A DNA stretch of 64,000 bases from Saprospiraceae bacterium (GCA_020628645.1 JAHDES010000005.1:116374-180373), one strand, 5' to 3'; positions 8,645 through 17,071 are shown, counted from the first letter of the stretch. Numbers and translations: made by a program. The notes: generated by a model from the letters alone, not told the origin.

Positions 8645-8813
8645 AAGATTGGAAATTTTAAATTTTTCATTTAGAAAGGTCAAAATCTCTACCCTAAACA
8701 GGTTATTTTTCAGTACTTTATGCGATTTTTTTTGACTAGTGCTCAAAAATGAAATAAATTGAATTTCTTCTGTTGAAGAAGAACTTACTATTTCAAAAAC
8801 CGAAACTTTACCC

Positions 8814-10796
8814 ATGAACATCAGATACCTTTCTGCATCTGTTTTGATCCTCCTGATGTTTTTGCTCGTTCACCCAATACTTCATGCACAAATTAGTGCA
8901 GGCGGAACACCCCTTTCTTTTCAGGCAAATGTTCAAGCCACCTTTACAAAACAAGTCAAAAAAGAATCGATAGCTAAAGCTCCTATTACAAAATGGGAAG
9001 AAGAAGATCGTAAAATTGGAAGTAATTTTCGTTTTGCTGCTCCTATTGCTGTAGATTATTCTTTAGATAAAAATGGCACTTGGACGGAACTGCCCAATGG
9101 AGATCGTATCTGGCAATTGCATATCCAATCGAAAGGAGCGATTTCAATGGCCGTTTTATACGACCAATTTTTTATTCCAGCAGGTGGAACACTTTTTATG
9201 TATCGTCCTGATAAAACGCAAGTTTTAGGAGCGTATACTTCGCGCAATAATAAATCTTCTGGTAAATTTATGACAGGCATGCTTCGTGGAGACGAAGCCA
9301 TTTTAGAATACTTTGAACCAGCCCAAGTAAAAGGACAAGCTCGCATTCACATTCACAAAATACAACATGCGTACAAAACAGAATCGGTAGAACCTTTAAA
9401 TGATCTTCCTCGAACACATGGTGGGGGAGGAGAAACGGGTTTTGATAGTGCTTTGCCTTGTCATAATAATATCAACTGTTCGCTTGGTGATAATTTTCAA
9501 GATGAAAAAAGAGGCGTGATGCGTATTCTGATTGTAGTCGAAGAAGGAATGGGGTGGTGTTCAGGCTCTTTGATAAATAATACCAATCAGGATGGTCGTC
9601 CTCTTGTGTTGACCGCCTTTCATTGTCAAGATGGCTATACACCTGAATATGAGTTTTATCGGTTTGATTTTAATTATGAGTCGATAGATTGTAATAATCC
9701 AAGTGTAGAACCTAATGTACAATCTATTGTAGGAGCCGCAGATTTAGCAGGTTTTCAAGCTTCCGATTTTAAATTATTAGAAATTACATCTGCTATCCCT
9801 TCTAGTTATAATCCATATTATAATGGATGGGATCGACGAGATAATTATGAACCTTTTGGGGCAGTTAATATTCACCATCCTTGTGGTGACATTAAGAAAA
9901 TTTCAAAAGATAATGGTCAATCATTTGTTTTTCAGTCTTCTATAAATTGGAGTAATGATAATACTACTCCAGCTGAACATCATTTGAGAGTATTACTGGA
10001 TGAAGGAACTTTTGAACCGGGGTCTTCTGGTAGCCCGCTTTTTGATAGTCAAGGACGAATTGTAGGACAATTACATGGTGGTTTTGGAAGTTGTACTCAA
10101 TTTATTGCTAATTATGGACGATTGGTTAAATCTTGGACGGGAGGTGGTTCATCAAATTCTAGATTGAGTGATTGGTTAGATCCATTGGGTACAGGTATGG
10201 AACAATTAAATGGATTACAACCTGAGCCGTCTATGGATGTAACTTATGCTGTATATGGCTCTGTTATGACAGAGGATAATCAACCCATCGTTGGAGCTAA
10301 AGTGTATGTTCGCTTATCCTCCTCATTACCTGCAATGGATTCTGTATTGACGGATAATTCAGGGAATTATTCTTTTTTAGAATTATTGGAGGATCAAACG
10401 TATTATTTTAATGTAGAACTTGATGGTGATGATTCAAATGGAGTGACGACTTTTGATATTGTAGATATGCAAAAGGCTGTTTTAGGCTTTGGAAATTTCA
10501 CTTCTCCCTATCAATATTTAGCAGCAGATGTTAATAATGATGCTAAAATCACGACCTTTGATATTGTACAAACCCGTCAAGTCGTTTTAGCCATTATACA
10601 AGAATTTCCTGCTTATAATTCTTGGCGATTTCTCCGTTCTGATTATAATTTTACCAATAGTTCTAATCCACTCATGAATTTTAATGCTACGGCTGCGGAA
10701 TGGTTGATTTTAAGTAACTTATCCGAAAATCGATCAGATGTTAATTTTATTGGAGTGAAAATAGGAGATGTGAATTATTCAGTTACGCCAAATTAA
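8814..10796 (+). CDS. Secreted trypsin-like (lysyl-endopeptidase-like) serine protease with dockerin-like repeats
   Basis: 660 aa. Signal peptide at 1-26 (cleavage after 'LHAQ'), then a propeptide-like region to about 215. The chymotrypsin-fold domain has H270 in 'TAFHC', candidate D318 in 'ASDFKLLEI', and S405 in 'GSSGSP', with paired cysteines as in Achromobacter-type lysyl endopeptidases. After residue 475 comes a carboxypeptidase-regulatory-like module ('GAKVYVRL..DNSGNYSF'), then two dockerin-like units, each 'TTFDIV' followed by 'LGFGNF' or 'LAIIQEF', and 'GVKIGDVN'. I see no T9SS type A tail. The dockerin-like tail could anchor it to a cohesin-like partner such as the lipoprotein at 2220 (inference). 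Confidence 0.85.
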   Translation: MNIRYLSASVLILLMFLLVHPILHAQISAGGTPLSFQANVQATFTKQVKKESIAKAPITKWEEEDRKIGSNFRFAAPIAVDYSLDKNGTWTELPNGDRIWQLHIQSKGAISMAVLYDQFFIPAGGTLFMYRPDKTQVLGAYTSRNNKSSGKFMTGMLRGDEAILEYFEPAQVKGQARIHIHKIQHAYKTESVEPLNDLPRTHGGGGETGFDSALPCHNNINCSLGDNFQDEKRGVMRILIVVEEGMGWCSGSLINNTNQDGRPLVLTAFHCQDGYTPEYEFYRFDFNYESIDCNNPSVEPNVQSIVGAADLAGFQASDFKLLEITSAIPSSYNPYYNGWDRRDNYEPFGAVNIHHPCGDIKKISKDNGQSFVFQSSINWSNDNTTPAEHHLRVLLDEGTFEPGSSGSPLFDSQGRIVGQLHGGFGSCTQFIANYGRLVKSWTGGGSSNSRLSDWLDPLGTGMEQLNGLQPEPSMDVTYAVYGSVMTEDNQPIVGAKVYVRLSSSLPAMDSVLTDNSGNYSFLELLEDQTYYFNVELDGDDSNGVTTFDIVDMQKAVLGFGNFTSPYQYLAADVNNDAKITTFDIVQTRQVVLAIIQEFPAYNSWRFLRSDYNFTNSSNPLMNFNATAAEWLILSNLSENRSDVNFIGVKIGDVNYSVTPN

Positions 10797-10831
10797 AATT
10801 GGTAGACGATTAATACCATCGTCTACCAATT
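10797..10831. terminator. 14-bp palindrome after the protease gene (GGTAGACG family)
   Basis: AATTGGTAGACGAT (10797-10810), 7-nt loop, ATCGTCTACCAATT (10818-10831): a perfect 14-bp stem starting 1 nt after the stop codon. The GGTAGACG core recurs in palindromes at 16026-16069 and 63806-63831, and GGTAAACG at 20074-20123, so it is probably a dispersed terminator-like repeat. No T-run follows. Confidence 0.65.
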
Positions 10832-10840
10832 AGGAACTAA

Positions 10841-10909
10841 TACGCAATTGAATAAGTGATTTCGTAAATCACACCTTGAATGTATTCCCGACCTTGTAGG
10901 TACGGCATT
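10841..10909. repeat. Partial copy of the GTGATTTCGTAAATCAC repeat family
   Basis: Contains the invariant hairpin GTGATTT-CGT-AAATCAC and the second hairpin CCCGACCTTGTAGGTACGG, as in fuller copies at 11591-11726 and 23020-23153. The third segment is missing here. It lies 16 nt before the end of the FAS1 gene. Confidence 0.65.
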
Positions 10910-10924
10910 TTTCTAATCGCTAAT

Positions 10925-11479
10925 TTATTTCGGTAAAACCACACTGTCGATTACATGAATGACCCCATTACTCCCTTTTAAATCAACTGTAGTTACTAAA
11001 GAACGATTCCCATTTTCATCGGTAAGAATCACATCTTTTCCACTTAATGAAGCTTTTAAGGTACCGCCATTTAGAGTCGTTAGTTTGGCAGTACCGCCAT
11101 TAGCTTGAATAGCATTGACAACTGCATTAGCATCAAATTTTCCAGCCACAACGTGATACGTCAAAATATTACTAAGTGTATTTTTATTCTTCGTTTCTAG
11201 TAAAGTTGATACAGTACCTTCAGGTAATTTATTAAACGCTCCATTGGTAGGAGCAAAAACGGTAAATGGCCCATCTCCTTGTAAAGCTCCCACTAAATCG
11301 GCTGCCTTTAGTGCAGCTACTAAAGTGGTGAAATCATCTGAACCAGTAGCAATAGATACAATATTTTTCTCATGACTATAACTCGTTTTTTGAGCAGAAG
11401 ATTTGTGAGAAGAACATTGAGCATTGATGTGTAGGCTCGCATACGCCATGATGGCAAATAACAAAATTAATTTTTTCAT
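10925..11479 (-). CDS. Secreted fasciclin (FAS1) domain protein
   Basis: 184 aa. Signal peptide to about residue 20 ('ASLHINAQ') and one FAS1 domain over residues 40-183. The two FAS1 hallmarks are visible: H1-type 'GPFTVFAPTNGAFNKLP' and the 'ILTYHVVAGKF' segment, ending in 'GVIHVIDSVVLPK'. FAS1 domains mediate adhesion or protein-protein contact at the cell surface; single-domain secreted forms are common in Bacteroidota. Monocistronic on the minus strand with repeat elements on both sides. Function beyond adhesion cannot be read. Confidence 0.92.
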   Translation of the reverse strand: MKKLILLFAIMAYASLHINAQCSSHKSSAQKTSYSHEKNIVSIATGSDDFTTLVAALKAADLVGALQGDGPFTVFAPTNGAFNKLPEGTVSTLLETKNKNTLSNILTYHVVAGKFDANAVVNAIQANGGTAKLTTLNGGTLKASLSGKDVILTDENGNRSLVTTVDLKGSNGVIHVIDSVVLPK

Positions 11480-11953
11480 GTTCGATTGAATTTTTAGTGC
11501 TAAAATTTAAAATTTTAGCTAATTTTTGAATTACCGTTCTTTATAAAATTGTGTGGAATAAAAAATGTGAAGAATTGAAATCACGATAGTTATACGAAAT
11601 TGATTAAGTGATTTCGTAAATCACACCTTCAACGTATTCCCGACCTTACAGGTACGGGATACAGGAAAATGCAGATTTGAAAAAATCGTAAATTATATAC
11701 GAAAGGATTTTATCAAATCGGTATTATTGCAATTTCATTATTCACAATTTTGATTAAAGAACTAGCATTAAAGAAAAACCGCCGGCAGTTTGGTTGAATA
11801 ATTTTTAAAATCGACATACCTACGAATGAAAAATAGACTTGGATTTCGCTATTTTGTTAAACTTTTTCTTAAATTTTAACTAAAATCGTTAAACAAAATT
11901 GTTTTTTTTGCATTCTATACTCGTTTAAAAGAATTTTGTACGAAGATTTAAGT
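11480..11953. other. Intergenic region holding a full repeat element
   Basis: About 0.47 kb between the FAS1 start and the sigma factor gene. It contains the 136-nt three-part repeat at 11591-11726. The rest is AT-rich leader; no complete promoter match was found, though sigma-gene transcription must begin here. Confidence 0.55.
11591..11726 (+). repeat. Full copy of the GTGATTTCGTAAATCAC repeat (three-part, about 136 nt)
   Basis: Opens TATACGAAATTGATTAAG, then the perfect hairpin GTGATTT-CGT-AAATCAC, then hairpin CCCGACCTTACAGGTACGGG, then 'GATTTGAAAAAATCGTAAA', and closes with 'AAATCGGTATTA'. The ends are imperfect inverted repeats (TATACGAAATTGAT against TAATACCGATTTGAT). The copy at 23020-23153 matches along its whole length except that its central hairpin is in the opposite orientation. 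Confidence 0.75.
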
Positions 11954-12529
11954 GTGAACAACAAAGAACAACATATCATAAATTTGCTGCATGCGGGCGA
12001 TAAAAAAGCGATCGAGATAATCTACGATCAATATGCCCCTGCGCTTTATGGTGTGGTACTCAAGATTGTTCAATCAGAAGAAATTGCACAAGACGTCATG
12101 CAAGATGCCTTTGTGAAAGTTTGGCAAAATGCCAGTCATTATAATAAGGCAAAGGGAAGTTTATTTACGTGGTTATTAAATATTGCAAGAAATAAAGCAA
12201 TCGATGCCACACGATCCAAGCATTTTAAGAATGGTCAAAAAATCCAATCTTTAGATCATATCGTACATACTAATAGAAAATTGAGTGAAGAAACTCAAAT
12301 TCAACATATTGGTCTGAAAAGATTAGTCGGTAATTTGGATTCAAAATATCGAATTGTAATCGACTTAATTTATTTTAAAGGCTATACCCAAAAAGAGGTG
12401 GGAGAGTATTTAGATATTCCATTGGGTACGGTTAAGTCGCGAGTAAAAATTGCTTTACGAGAATTACGCAAAGTATTTAATCATACGAAAGTAGGATTAA
12501 TTACATTTTTATTAAGTTTATTTTCATAA
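11954..12529 (+). CDS. ECF-type RNA polymerase sigma factor
   Basis: About 191 aa from the GTG at 11954 ('NNKEQHIINLLHAGDKKAIE'); a TTG at 11936 is a possible earlier start. Sigma region 2 reads 'YDQYAPALYGVVLKIVQSEEIAQDVMQDAFVKVWQNA' in part as 'EEIAQDVMQDAFVKVWQ'; region 4 is 'KGYTQKEVGEYLDIPLGTVK' with the HTH followed by 'SRVKIALRELRK'. It directs transcription of a stress or envelope regulon and is controlled by the anti-sigma encoded next. An inserted repeat (12536-12644) sits between the two genes. Confidence 0.93.
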   Translation: MNNKEQHIINLLHAGDKKAIEIIYDQYAPALYGVVLKIVQSEEIAQDVMQDAFVKVWQNASHYNKAKGSLFTWLLNIARNKAIDATRSKHFKNGQKIQSLDHIVHTNRKLSEETQIQHIGLKRLVGNLDSKYRIVIDLIYFKGYTQKEVGEYLDIPLGTVKSRVKIALRELRKVFNHTKVGLITFLLSLFS

Positions 12530-12535
12530 ACACCC

Positions 12536-12644
12536 CAAGTTGCGTATCACGAAAGAAAAAAAGGAAAATTTTAGAATTCCGATTGTAGTCGGCTTGATAA
12601 AATATGACGCTTTTTCTTTCAGAAATGTGATAAATCGCAACTTG
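12536..12644 (+). repeat. CAAGTTGCG terminal-inverted-repeat element, copy 1 (109 nt)
   Basis: Begins CAAGTTGCGTATC and ends CGCAACTTG, a perfect 9-bp terminal inverted repeat. The interior has an A-rich arm, the conserved 'AATATGACGCTTTTTCTTTC' segment and 'GATAAATCGCAACTTG'. A second copy in opposite orientation lies at 61032-61135, with 'AAATATGACGCTTTTTCTCTC' at the equivalent place on its reverse strand. This copy sits between an ECF sigma gene and its anti-sigma gene, starting 6 nt after the sigma stop. Confidence 0.75.
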
Positions 12645-12688
12645 AATAAAACAAAGAAAAGAACACAAACTTAGAATTTAGTTGTTGA

Positions 12689-13465
12689 ATGGATATTCAA
12701 AAATACATAGCATCAGGAATAATTGAACAGTATGTTCTGGGGCTGACTTCGGAAGAAGAAGGAACGGCTGTTGAGCAAGCTGCTGCACAATATCCTGAGA
12801 TTCAACAACATATTGAAGAGCTTCGTAACTCCATTGAACAATATGCACTTGCACATGCGATTACTCCACCAAGTGGATTGAAAAATAAAGTCCTCCAATC
12901 AGTTGATCCATCAAGAGCACCTGTAGAAACGCCAACAATACCATCTAAAAAAGGCATACCCTTTTGGCTTGGCGGGGTTTTAACTGCTGCTTTTCTTACT
13001 GCGGCGATTATGGCAGGTATGTTTTATTGGAACAACCAATCACAACAAGAAAAGTTGGATCAGTTGAAAACAGAAATGGCGACCCTCCAAGAAAATTGTG
13101 ACCTCCTCAAAAATAGCAATCAACAAATTATTGCAGCATTAAAAGACCCCAATACAAAGCACATCCACCTACGAGGTACTGCTGTTTCGCCAGAATCATT
13201 GGTAGTCGCATTCTGGAATGAAAATGATGAAGAAGCCTATCTCAATGTAATCAATCTACCAAATCCACCCGAAAAACATCAGTATCAATTATGGGCGGAT
13301 ATTGATGGCAAAATGGTGAGTATGGGCGTCTTGGATTTAAAAGGTGATGAAGTATTATCTATTCCTTTTATGGCACAAGCTGAAAGTCTCAATATCACCC
13401 TTGAACCAGAAGGCGGAAGCGAACATCCAAATGTAGAGCAACTACATGTAAGTGGTGAAGTGTAG
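12689..13465 (+). CDS. RskA-type anti-sigma factor
   Basis: 258 aa. The N-terminal cytoplasmic zinc-less anti-sigma segment (residues 1-75, 'GIIEQYVLGLTSEEEGTAVE') is followed by one transmembrane helix at about 91-115, a coiled coil (about 118-145), and the extracytoplasmic anti-sigma-K domain 'HQYQLWADIDGKMVSMGVLDL'. This arrangement is the RskA family, which holds an ECF sigma at the membrane. It should control the sigma factor encoded 160 nt upstream. The repeat element between the two genes is unusual for such an operon and could change their ratio. Confidence 0.9.
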   Translation: MDIQKYIASGIIEQYVLGLTSEEEGTAVEQAAAQYPEIQQHIEELRNSIEQYALAHAITPPSGLKNKVLQSVDPSRAPVETPTIPSKKGIPFWLGGVLTAAFLTAAIMAGMFYWNNQSQQEKLDQLKTEMATLQENCDLLKNSNQQIIAALKDPNTKHIHLRGTAVSPESLVVAFWNENDEEAYLNVINLPNPPEKHQYQLWADIDGKMVSMGVLDLKGDEVLSIPFMAQAESLNITLEPEGGSEHPNVEQLHVSGEV

Positions 13466-13503
13466 CTTTTGCAAGGACAAGCTCAAATTTTTTATTCTTC
13501 TTT

Positions 13504-14058
13504 ATGAAATTTCCTCTATTATTTTCCTTATCAATTCTTTTTTTGAGTATGAAATCTATTCCATTCATTGATTTTGGTTTAGATAAAGACGGTCAAGACT
13601 GGCAAACCATTAATGATGGGGTGATGGGGGGCTTATCGGATGGTATTCGACTCCTTCAAGAGGAGAGTTTGCTTTTTAAAGGAAATATTTCGTTGGAAAA
13701 TAATGGTGGGTTCTCCTCATTGAAAAGTCCCTATGCGAATTATGACTTATCCGATTTTTCGAAACTAGAAATTCGTTTTAAAACGGCGAAAGTGGGTGAA
13801 CAATTTTCGTTTACTTTTGAATGTTTTGAACAATGGTATCGCCCTTATTTTAAGCTGCCGTTTAAAAGTACTTCTACAGATTGGGAAACTCAAACTTTAG
13901 ATTTATCATCTGCTGAAGCCTATGAAGTAGGACGAAAAATGGGTATTTATCTTTCAGATGATATAAAACCAGCCATTATTCGTTTAGGTTTTATCAAAGA
14001 CGACAAAAAAACGGGAGATTTTGAATTAGAAGTGGATTACATTAAATTTCTACCTTAG
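13504..14058 (+). CDS. CIA30 family protein, secreted
   Basis: 184 aa with a short hydrophobic N-terminus (about residues 1-18). The rest reads as the CIA30 (NADH:ubiquinone oxidoreductase intermediate-associated) beta-sandwich: 'WQTINDGVMGGLSDG', 'GNISLENNGGFSSLKSP', 'DLSDFSKLEIRFKT', 'WETQTLDLS'. Bacterial members are of uncertain function and not shown to assemble complex I. It follows the anti-sigma gene by 38 nt on the same strand, so it may belong to that operon and regulon. Confidence 0.85.
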   Translation: MKFPLLFSLSILFLSMKSIPFIDFGLDKDGQDWQTINDGVMGGLSDGIRLLQEESLLFKGNISLENNGGFSSLKSPYANYDLSDFSKLEIRFKTAKVGEQFSFTFECFEQWYRPYFKLPFKSTSTDWETQTLDLSSAEAYEVGRKMGIYLSDDIKPAIIRLGFIKDDKKTGDFELEVDYIKFLP

Positions 14059-14179
14059 TAACAGTCAAATAATTAATTCCCGATTTTCTTCAAATAGTGA
14101 AGAAATAACTGATTATAAATGAAGTTTTTCAAGCTAATTGGAGAAATTTAAAAAAGGGAATTTAATTTTTGACTAATAC

Positions 14180-14779
14180 TTAAATAACTCGCTCATTTCG
14201 ATATCGATCATAATGATAATATTTAGGATAGGAATCTAATCGGATATGCAGCCAAATCACCCCCAATCCATGTGTTGAAATCCACATTAAATCATTAGAA
14301 AGTCGCTCTTTAATAGCTTTTCCTGTTACCTGCCATAATTCATGTAGTTGCTCTTGAGCTGTAGTTTGTAAAAATGCACCTAAATGGGCACAATCGGTAG
14401 ATGGATTGATGCGTTTCGGCAATACCATCATCGCATCTTTTCTTAAATTTTCAAAGGTGACAACTGTTTTATTAGGATTAGATGAAGCCAATTTTTGTTG
14501 AAATGGACGCCCATTCGCTTGTATCCCATCTAAAGAATTACTTTTGACTAAAACGAATTCATACGCTCGATTGATAGTGGCAGTTGTAATGGGTGGATGT
14601 TCCCAAAAATAAGCAGCAAATCCACTTTCGTTTAATGTATTGGTGTAAAAAGCACGGAAGGCTTCATTTTCTTGCCAATAGTGTATCACTTCTTTGAACG
14701 TCAAAACTCGCCCGTTTTCTTCGATTTGAACGTGATAAATTTTCTGTTCGTTTAAGATTTTTTGTTTTATCGTCCACAT
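14180..14779 (-). CDS. DUF6940-like protein of unknown function
   Basis: 199 aa, no signal peptide or membrane helix. The motifs 'YFWEHPPIT', 'FEFVLVKSNSL'-like 'YEFVLVKSNSLDG', 'FENLRKDAMMVLPKR', 'CAHLGAFLQTTAQEQ' and the closing 'GLGVIWLHIRLDSYPKYYHY' match my memory of the DUF6940 family, soluble proteins without known activity. The family name is moderately sure; the function is unknown. Monocistronic, convergent with the CIA30 gene and divergent from the gene at 14876. Confidence 0.6.
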   Translation of the reverse strand: MWTIKQKILNEQKIYHVQIEENGRVLTFKEVIHYWQENEAFRAFYTNTLNESGFAAYFWEHPPITTATINRAYEFVLVKSNSLDGIQANGRPFQQKLASSNPNKTVVTFENLRKDAMMVLPKRINPSTDCAHLGAFLQTTAQEQLHELWQVTGKAIKERLSNDLMWISTHGLGVIWLHIRLDSYPKYYHYDRYRNERVI

Positions 14780-14875
14780 TTTTTTCTTAAATTTAAAAAG
14801 GAATACAATCTTCTTTTGTAAAAGAAGTTGTAAAAATAATGAATTTCAAATTTTTATAGTTGAACCTACTTTTCC

Positions 14876-15253
14876 ATGAAAAAAATAGCCGCATATACGC
14901 TTTATCTCCTAGGATTGTTTACCTTCATTGTATTAATTTTTGCTTTTCGACCTATTTACAATGTATCTTCAGATGAATGTGTTATTGAGCAACATGAGAT
15001 TACTTATGTTTTTGAAGGTGGCGTAAAAGATGCTGTTTTTCGAATAAAAGATAACAACAAAACCCTCTATATCAATCGTGGATTAGAAAATGGCTTAAAT
15101 CTTGAAAGACTTAGAAAAGATGCTGTGGGGAAACAAGCGACTTTTTATGTCGTAAATCATTGGAGACCCTTTGGGCTAAATGAGCAAAACAGACATGTCT
15201 CTCGATTAGAAATTGATGGAGCGATTCTTTATGACGAACTAATTGATAAATGA
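14876..15253 (+). CDS. Membrane-anchored hypothetical protein
   Basis: 125 aa with one N-terminal membrane helix (about residues 6-25) and a soluble, probably periplasmic domain. 'VFRIKDNNKTLYINRGLENGLNLERLRKDAVGKQATFYVV' in part ('GLNLERLRKDAVGKQATFYV') suggests a small OB-like beta domain, but I recognise no named family. Its stop overlaps the start of the next gene by 4 nt (ATGA), so the two are translationally coupled and probably act together. Confidence 0.7.
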   Translation: MKKIAAYTLYLLGLFTFIVLIFAFRPIYNVSSDECVIEQHEITYVFEGGVKDAVFRIKDNNKTLYINRGLENGLNLERLRKDAVGKQATFYVVNHWRPFGLNEQNRHVSRLEIDGAILYDELIDK

Positions 15254-15999
15254 TAGCCTTTTACAAGAAAACTATACTGTCGCTGAGTTTATTTTGTTGT
15301 TGCACCGTGCTGCTTGCACAAGAACTCAATGTAGATACCTTAATCTTACCTATCTCAAAACCATCTCCTGAATTTAGAGAATACCTCGTTCAATTAGCAT
15401 GGATCAACAATCCATCGAATAAGGTGTATGATTATAATGTCAATATTGCCAAAGAAGAAATTGATATTGCTAAAAAAAGTATTGCCAATGATATTGCTTT
15501 TTCCTTTAATTTAAATGAGAATAATATTCCAGGGCAAGAATCGACAGCAGGCGTCAATATTAATACCTTTCCACGTTATAATTTTCAATTGACCCTCAAT
15601 CTCGGACGTATCGTTACCTTGAAAAATGAAGTCCAAAAAGCACTTGAAAACCTGAAAATAGAAGAAGCCAATCTCGACCAACGAAAAATTGAAATCCGAG
15701 CAGAAACCCTTCGCCGCTATGAAGTATATCTTCATACCATCGAAATTATTGCTGTTCGTAAAAAAGCAGAACGCGATTTCCAACAAACCTATACTTTAAT
15801 GGAAAATCGCTTCAAAGATCGTACTGCTGATTTTGAAGAATTTAGTCGTGCTTCTAGTGCGTATCAATCTGCCGTAGAATCACGCATGGTAGCCGAAGGC
15901 GATTTGCTGAAAGCTCAAATTGACCTAGAAGAAATGATTGGTTTATCCTTAGAATTAGCAGAAGGTTTTCATAAAACATCAAGTAGAACGATAGAGTAG
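15250..15999 (+). CDS. Short TolC-like outer membrane protein
   Basis: 249 aa. Signal peptide to about residue 23 ('CTVLLAQ'). The mature part resembles one half of a TolC/OEP protomer: 'YLVQLAWINNPSNKVYDYNV', a long helix around 'IAKEEIDIAKKSI', a beta stretch 'PRYNFQLTLNLG', and a second long helix over residues 115-235 with 'ALENLKIEEANLDQRK' and 'EAEMVAEGDLLKAQIDLEEMIG'-like heptads. Family members are normally 400-480 aa with two repeats, so this is a half-size form. It starts inside the stop of the preceding gene, forming a coupled pair. Confidence 0.6.
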   Translation: MIAFYKKTILSLSLFCCCTVLLAQELNVDTLILPISKPSPEFREYLVQLAWINNPSNKVYDYNVNIAKEEIDIAKKSIANDIAFSFNLNENNIPGQESTAGVNINTFPRYNFQLTLNLGRIVTLKNEVQKALENLKIEEANLDQRKIEIRAETLRRYEVYLHTIEIIAVRKKAERDFQQTYTLMENRFKDRTADFEEFSRASSAYQSAVESRMVAEGDLLKAQIDLEEMIGLSLELAEGFHKTSSRTIE

Positions 16000-16025
16000 A
16001 ACTGAAGGAACTAAGGTTAATAAGG

Positions 16026-16069
16026 TGAACGGTAGACGGTTATTGATAATCAAAACCGTCTACCGTTCA
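16026..16069. terminator. 16-bp palindrome, GGTAGACG family
   Basis: TGAACGGTAGACGGTT (16026-16041), 12-nt loop, AACCGTCTACCGTTCA (16054-16069), then TCTTTT. It lies 26 nt after the TolC-like gene and before the opposing ykgJ gene, so it can end transcription from both sides. It shares its core with the palindrome at 10797. Confidence 0.75.
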
Positions 16070-16140
16070 TCTTTTAACCAAAGATTTCAGCTTTTATATT
16101 GGAATAATTATATCGTTAAACGTTATAACTTTCCATCTAA

Positions 16141-16635
16141 TCAGAATACCTCCTTCAACTGTTCCATAATATGAAAAACAGCAGGACAATAGCGCGCATT
16201 CGTCACATGTAAATGACTATTGCGCATAAATTCTAATTGATTGGTATGAGGATATTGCCGACAAGCTTTAGGACGAAATTCATAAATAAAACACTTATGA
16301 TCTTCTCCTAAAAATGGGCAAGGGGTACTTGCCATGACCATATCTTGATCTTCGTCAATACGAATATATTGATCTTTAAATTGTGCCTCTTTTATTCCCA
16401 AATTTCGGGCGATACGTCGCACATCCGTATCATTGAGCATGGGGGGAATACTCGTACAACAATTCGCACAATCTAGACAATCCACTTTTTGGAAAACGGA
16501 ATCGTGTAGTTGATCGGCTAATTGATCTACTTTTTTTGAATTCGCTTTTTTGAGGCGTTGGATGAGTTTTTTATTGCTGGCTTTCGTTTCGTTTTTCTTC
16601 TTTCGCCAAATAGAAATTGGATCGTCTATATCCAT
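16141..16635 (-). CDS. YkgJ family cysteine-cluster protein
   Basis: 164 aa, soluble. Cysteines C53, C56, C59, C60 ('DCLDCANCC') with C106, C115 and C125 ('CPFLGEDHKCFIYEFRPKACRQYP') match the UPF0153/YkgJ metal-binding pattern, thought to bind zinc or an Fe-S cluster. The reaction is not known. An extra basic N-terminal stretch (residues 10-40) precedes the cluster. It starts 3 nt after the DUF3467 gene's stop, so the two form an operon. Confidence 0.9.
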   Translation of the reverse strand: MDIDDPISIWRKKKNETKASNKKLIQRLKKANSKKVDQLADQLHDSVFQKVDCLDCANCCTSIPPMLNDTDVRRIARNLGIKEAQFKDQYIRIDEDQDMVMASTPCPFLGEDHKCFIYEFRPKACRQYPHTNQLEFMRNSHLHVTNARYCPAVFHIMEQLKEVF

Positions 16636-16638
16636 AAA

Positions 16639-16956
16639 TTAAGCCTGAGCAGTAGGCGTATTAAAGTTCATGTTGGGAAAGGGATTAGGATCAGTTTCAC
16701 CTATTTTTCCAAATTGCGCTTCGTGTTTTTTGATATTATCTGAAAGGGCGCGCATCAATCGCTTCGCGTGAGTCGGAGTAAGGATGATTCTTGATTTTAC
16801 CTTAGCTTTAGGTACATTCGGTACTAAACGAATAAAATCAACGATAAATTCAGATTGAGAATGCGAAATAATCGCCAAATTAGAATAGATTCCTTCTGCC
16901 ACTTCTTCTGGAAGCTCAATATTTAATTGATTTTTCGGTTTTTTTTGTTCAGCCAT
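16639..16956 (-). CDS. DUF3467 domain protein
   Basis: 105 aa, soluble. 'IELPEEVAEGIYSNLAIISH', 'SEFIVDFIRLVPN' and 'SRIILTPTHAKRLMRALSDN' are the full DUF3467 signature. The family is small, widespread and uncharacterised; the fold resembles a beta-alpha-beta hotdog-like domain (recollection). The C-terminal 15 residues are disordered Asn/Pro-rich. It is the first gene of a two-gene operon with ykgJ. A TATATTTG -7 element precedes it on the minus strand. Confidence 0.92.
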   Translation of the reverse strand: MAEQKKPKNQLNIELPEEVAEGIYSNLAIISHSQSEFIVDFIRLVPNVPKAKVKSRIILTPTHAKRLMRALSDNIKKHEAQFGKIGETDPNPFPNMNFNTPTAQA

Positions 16957-16990
16957 AAGAGCTTATTTTATGAATTTTAATTTTGAACCC

Positions 16991-16998
16991 CAAATATA
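16991..16998 (-). promoter_or_regulatory. Candidate -7 element for DUF3467-ykgJ operon
   Basis: On the minus strand this reads TATATTTG, matching TAnnTTTG, 35 nt before the DUF3467 start. No matching upstream box at the standard spacing was seen. Confidence 0.45.
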
Positions 16999-17071
16999 GG
17001 GGAACTATTTAAATAACGTAATACATTAGTGAACTGTTACTAATTCATTTCTAATTCAAATAGAAAATAAT

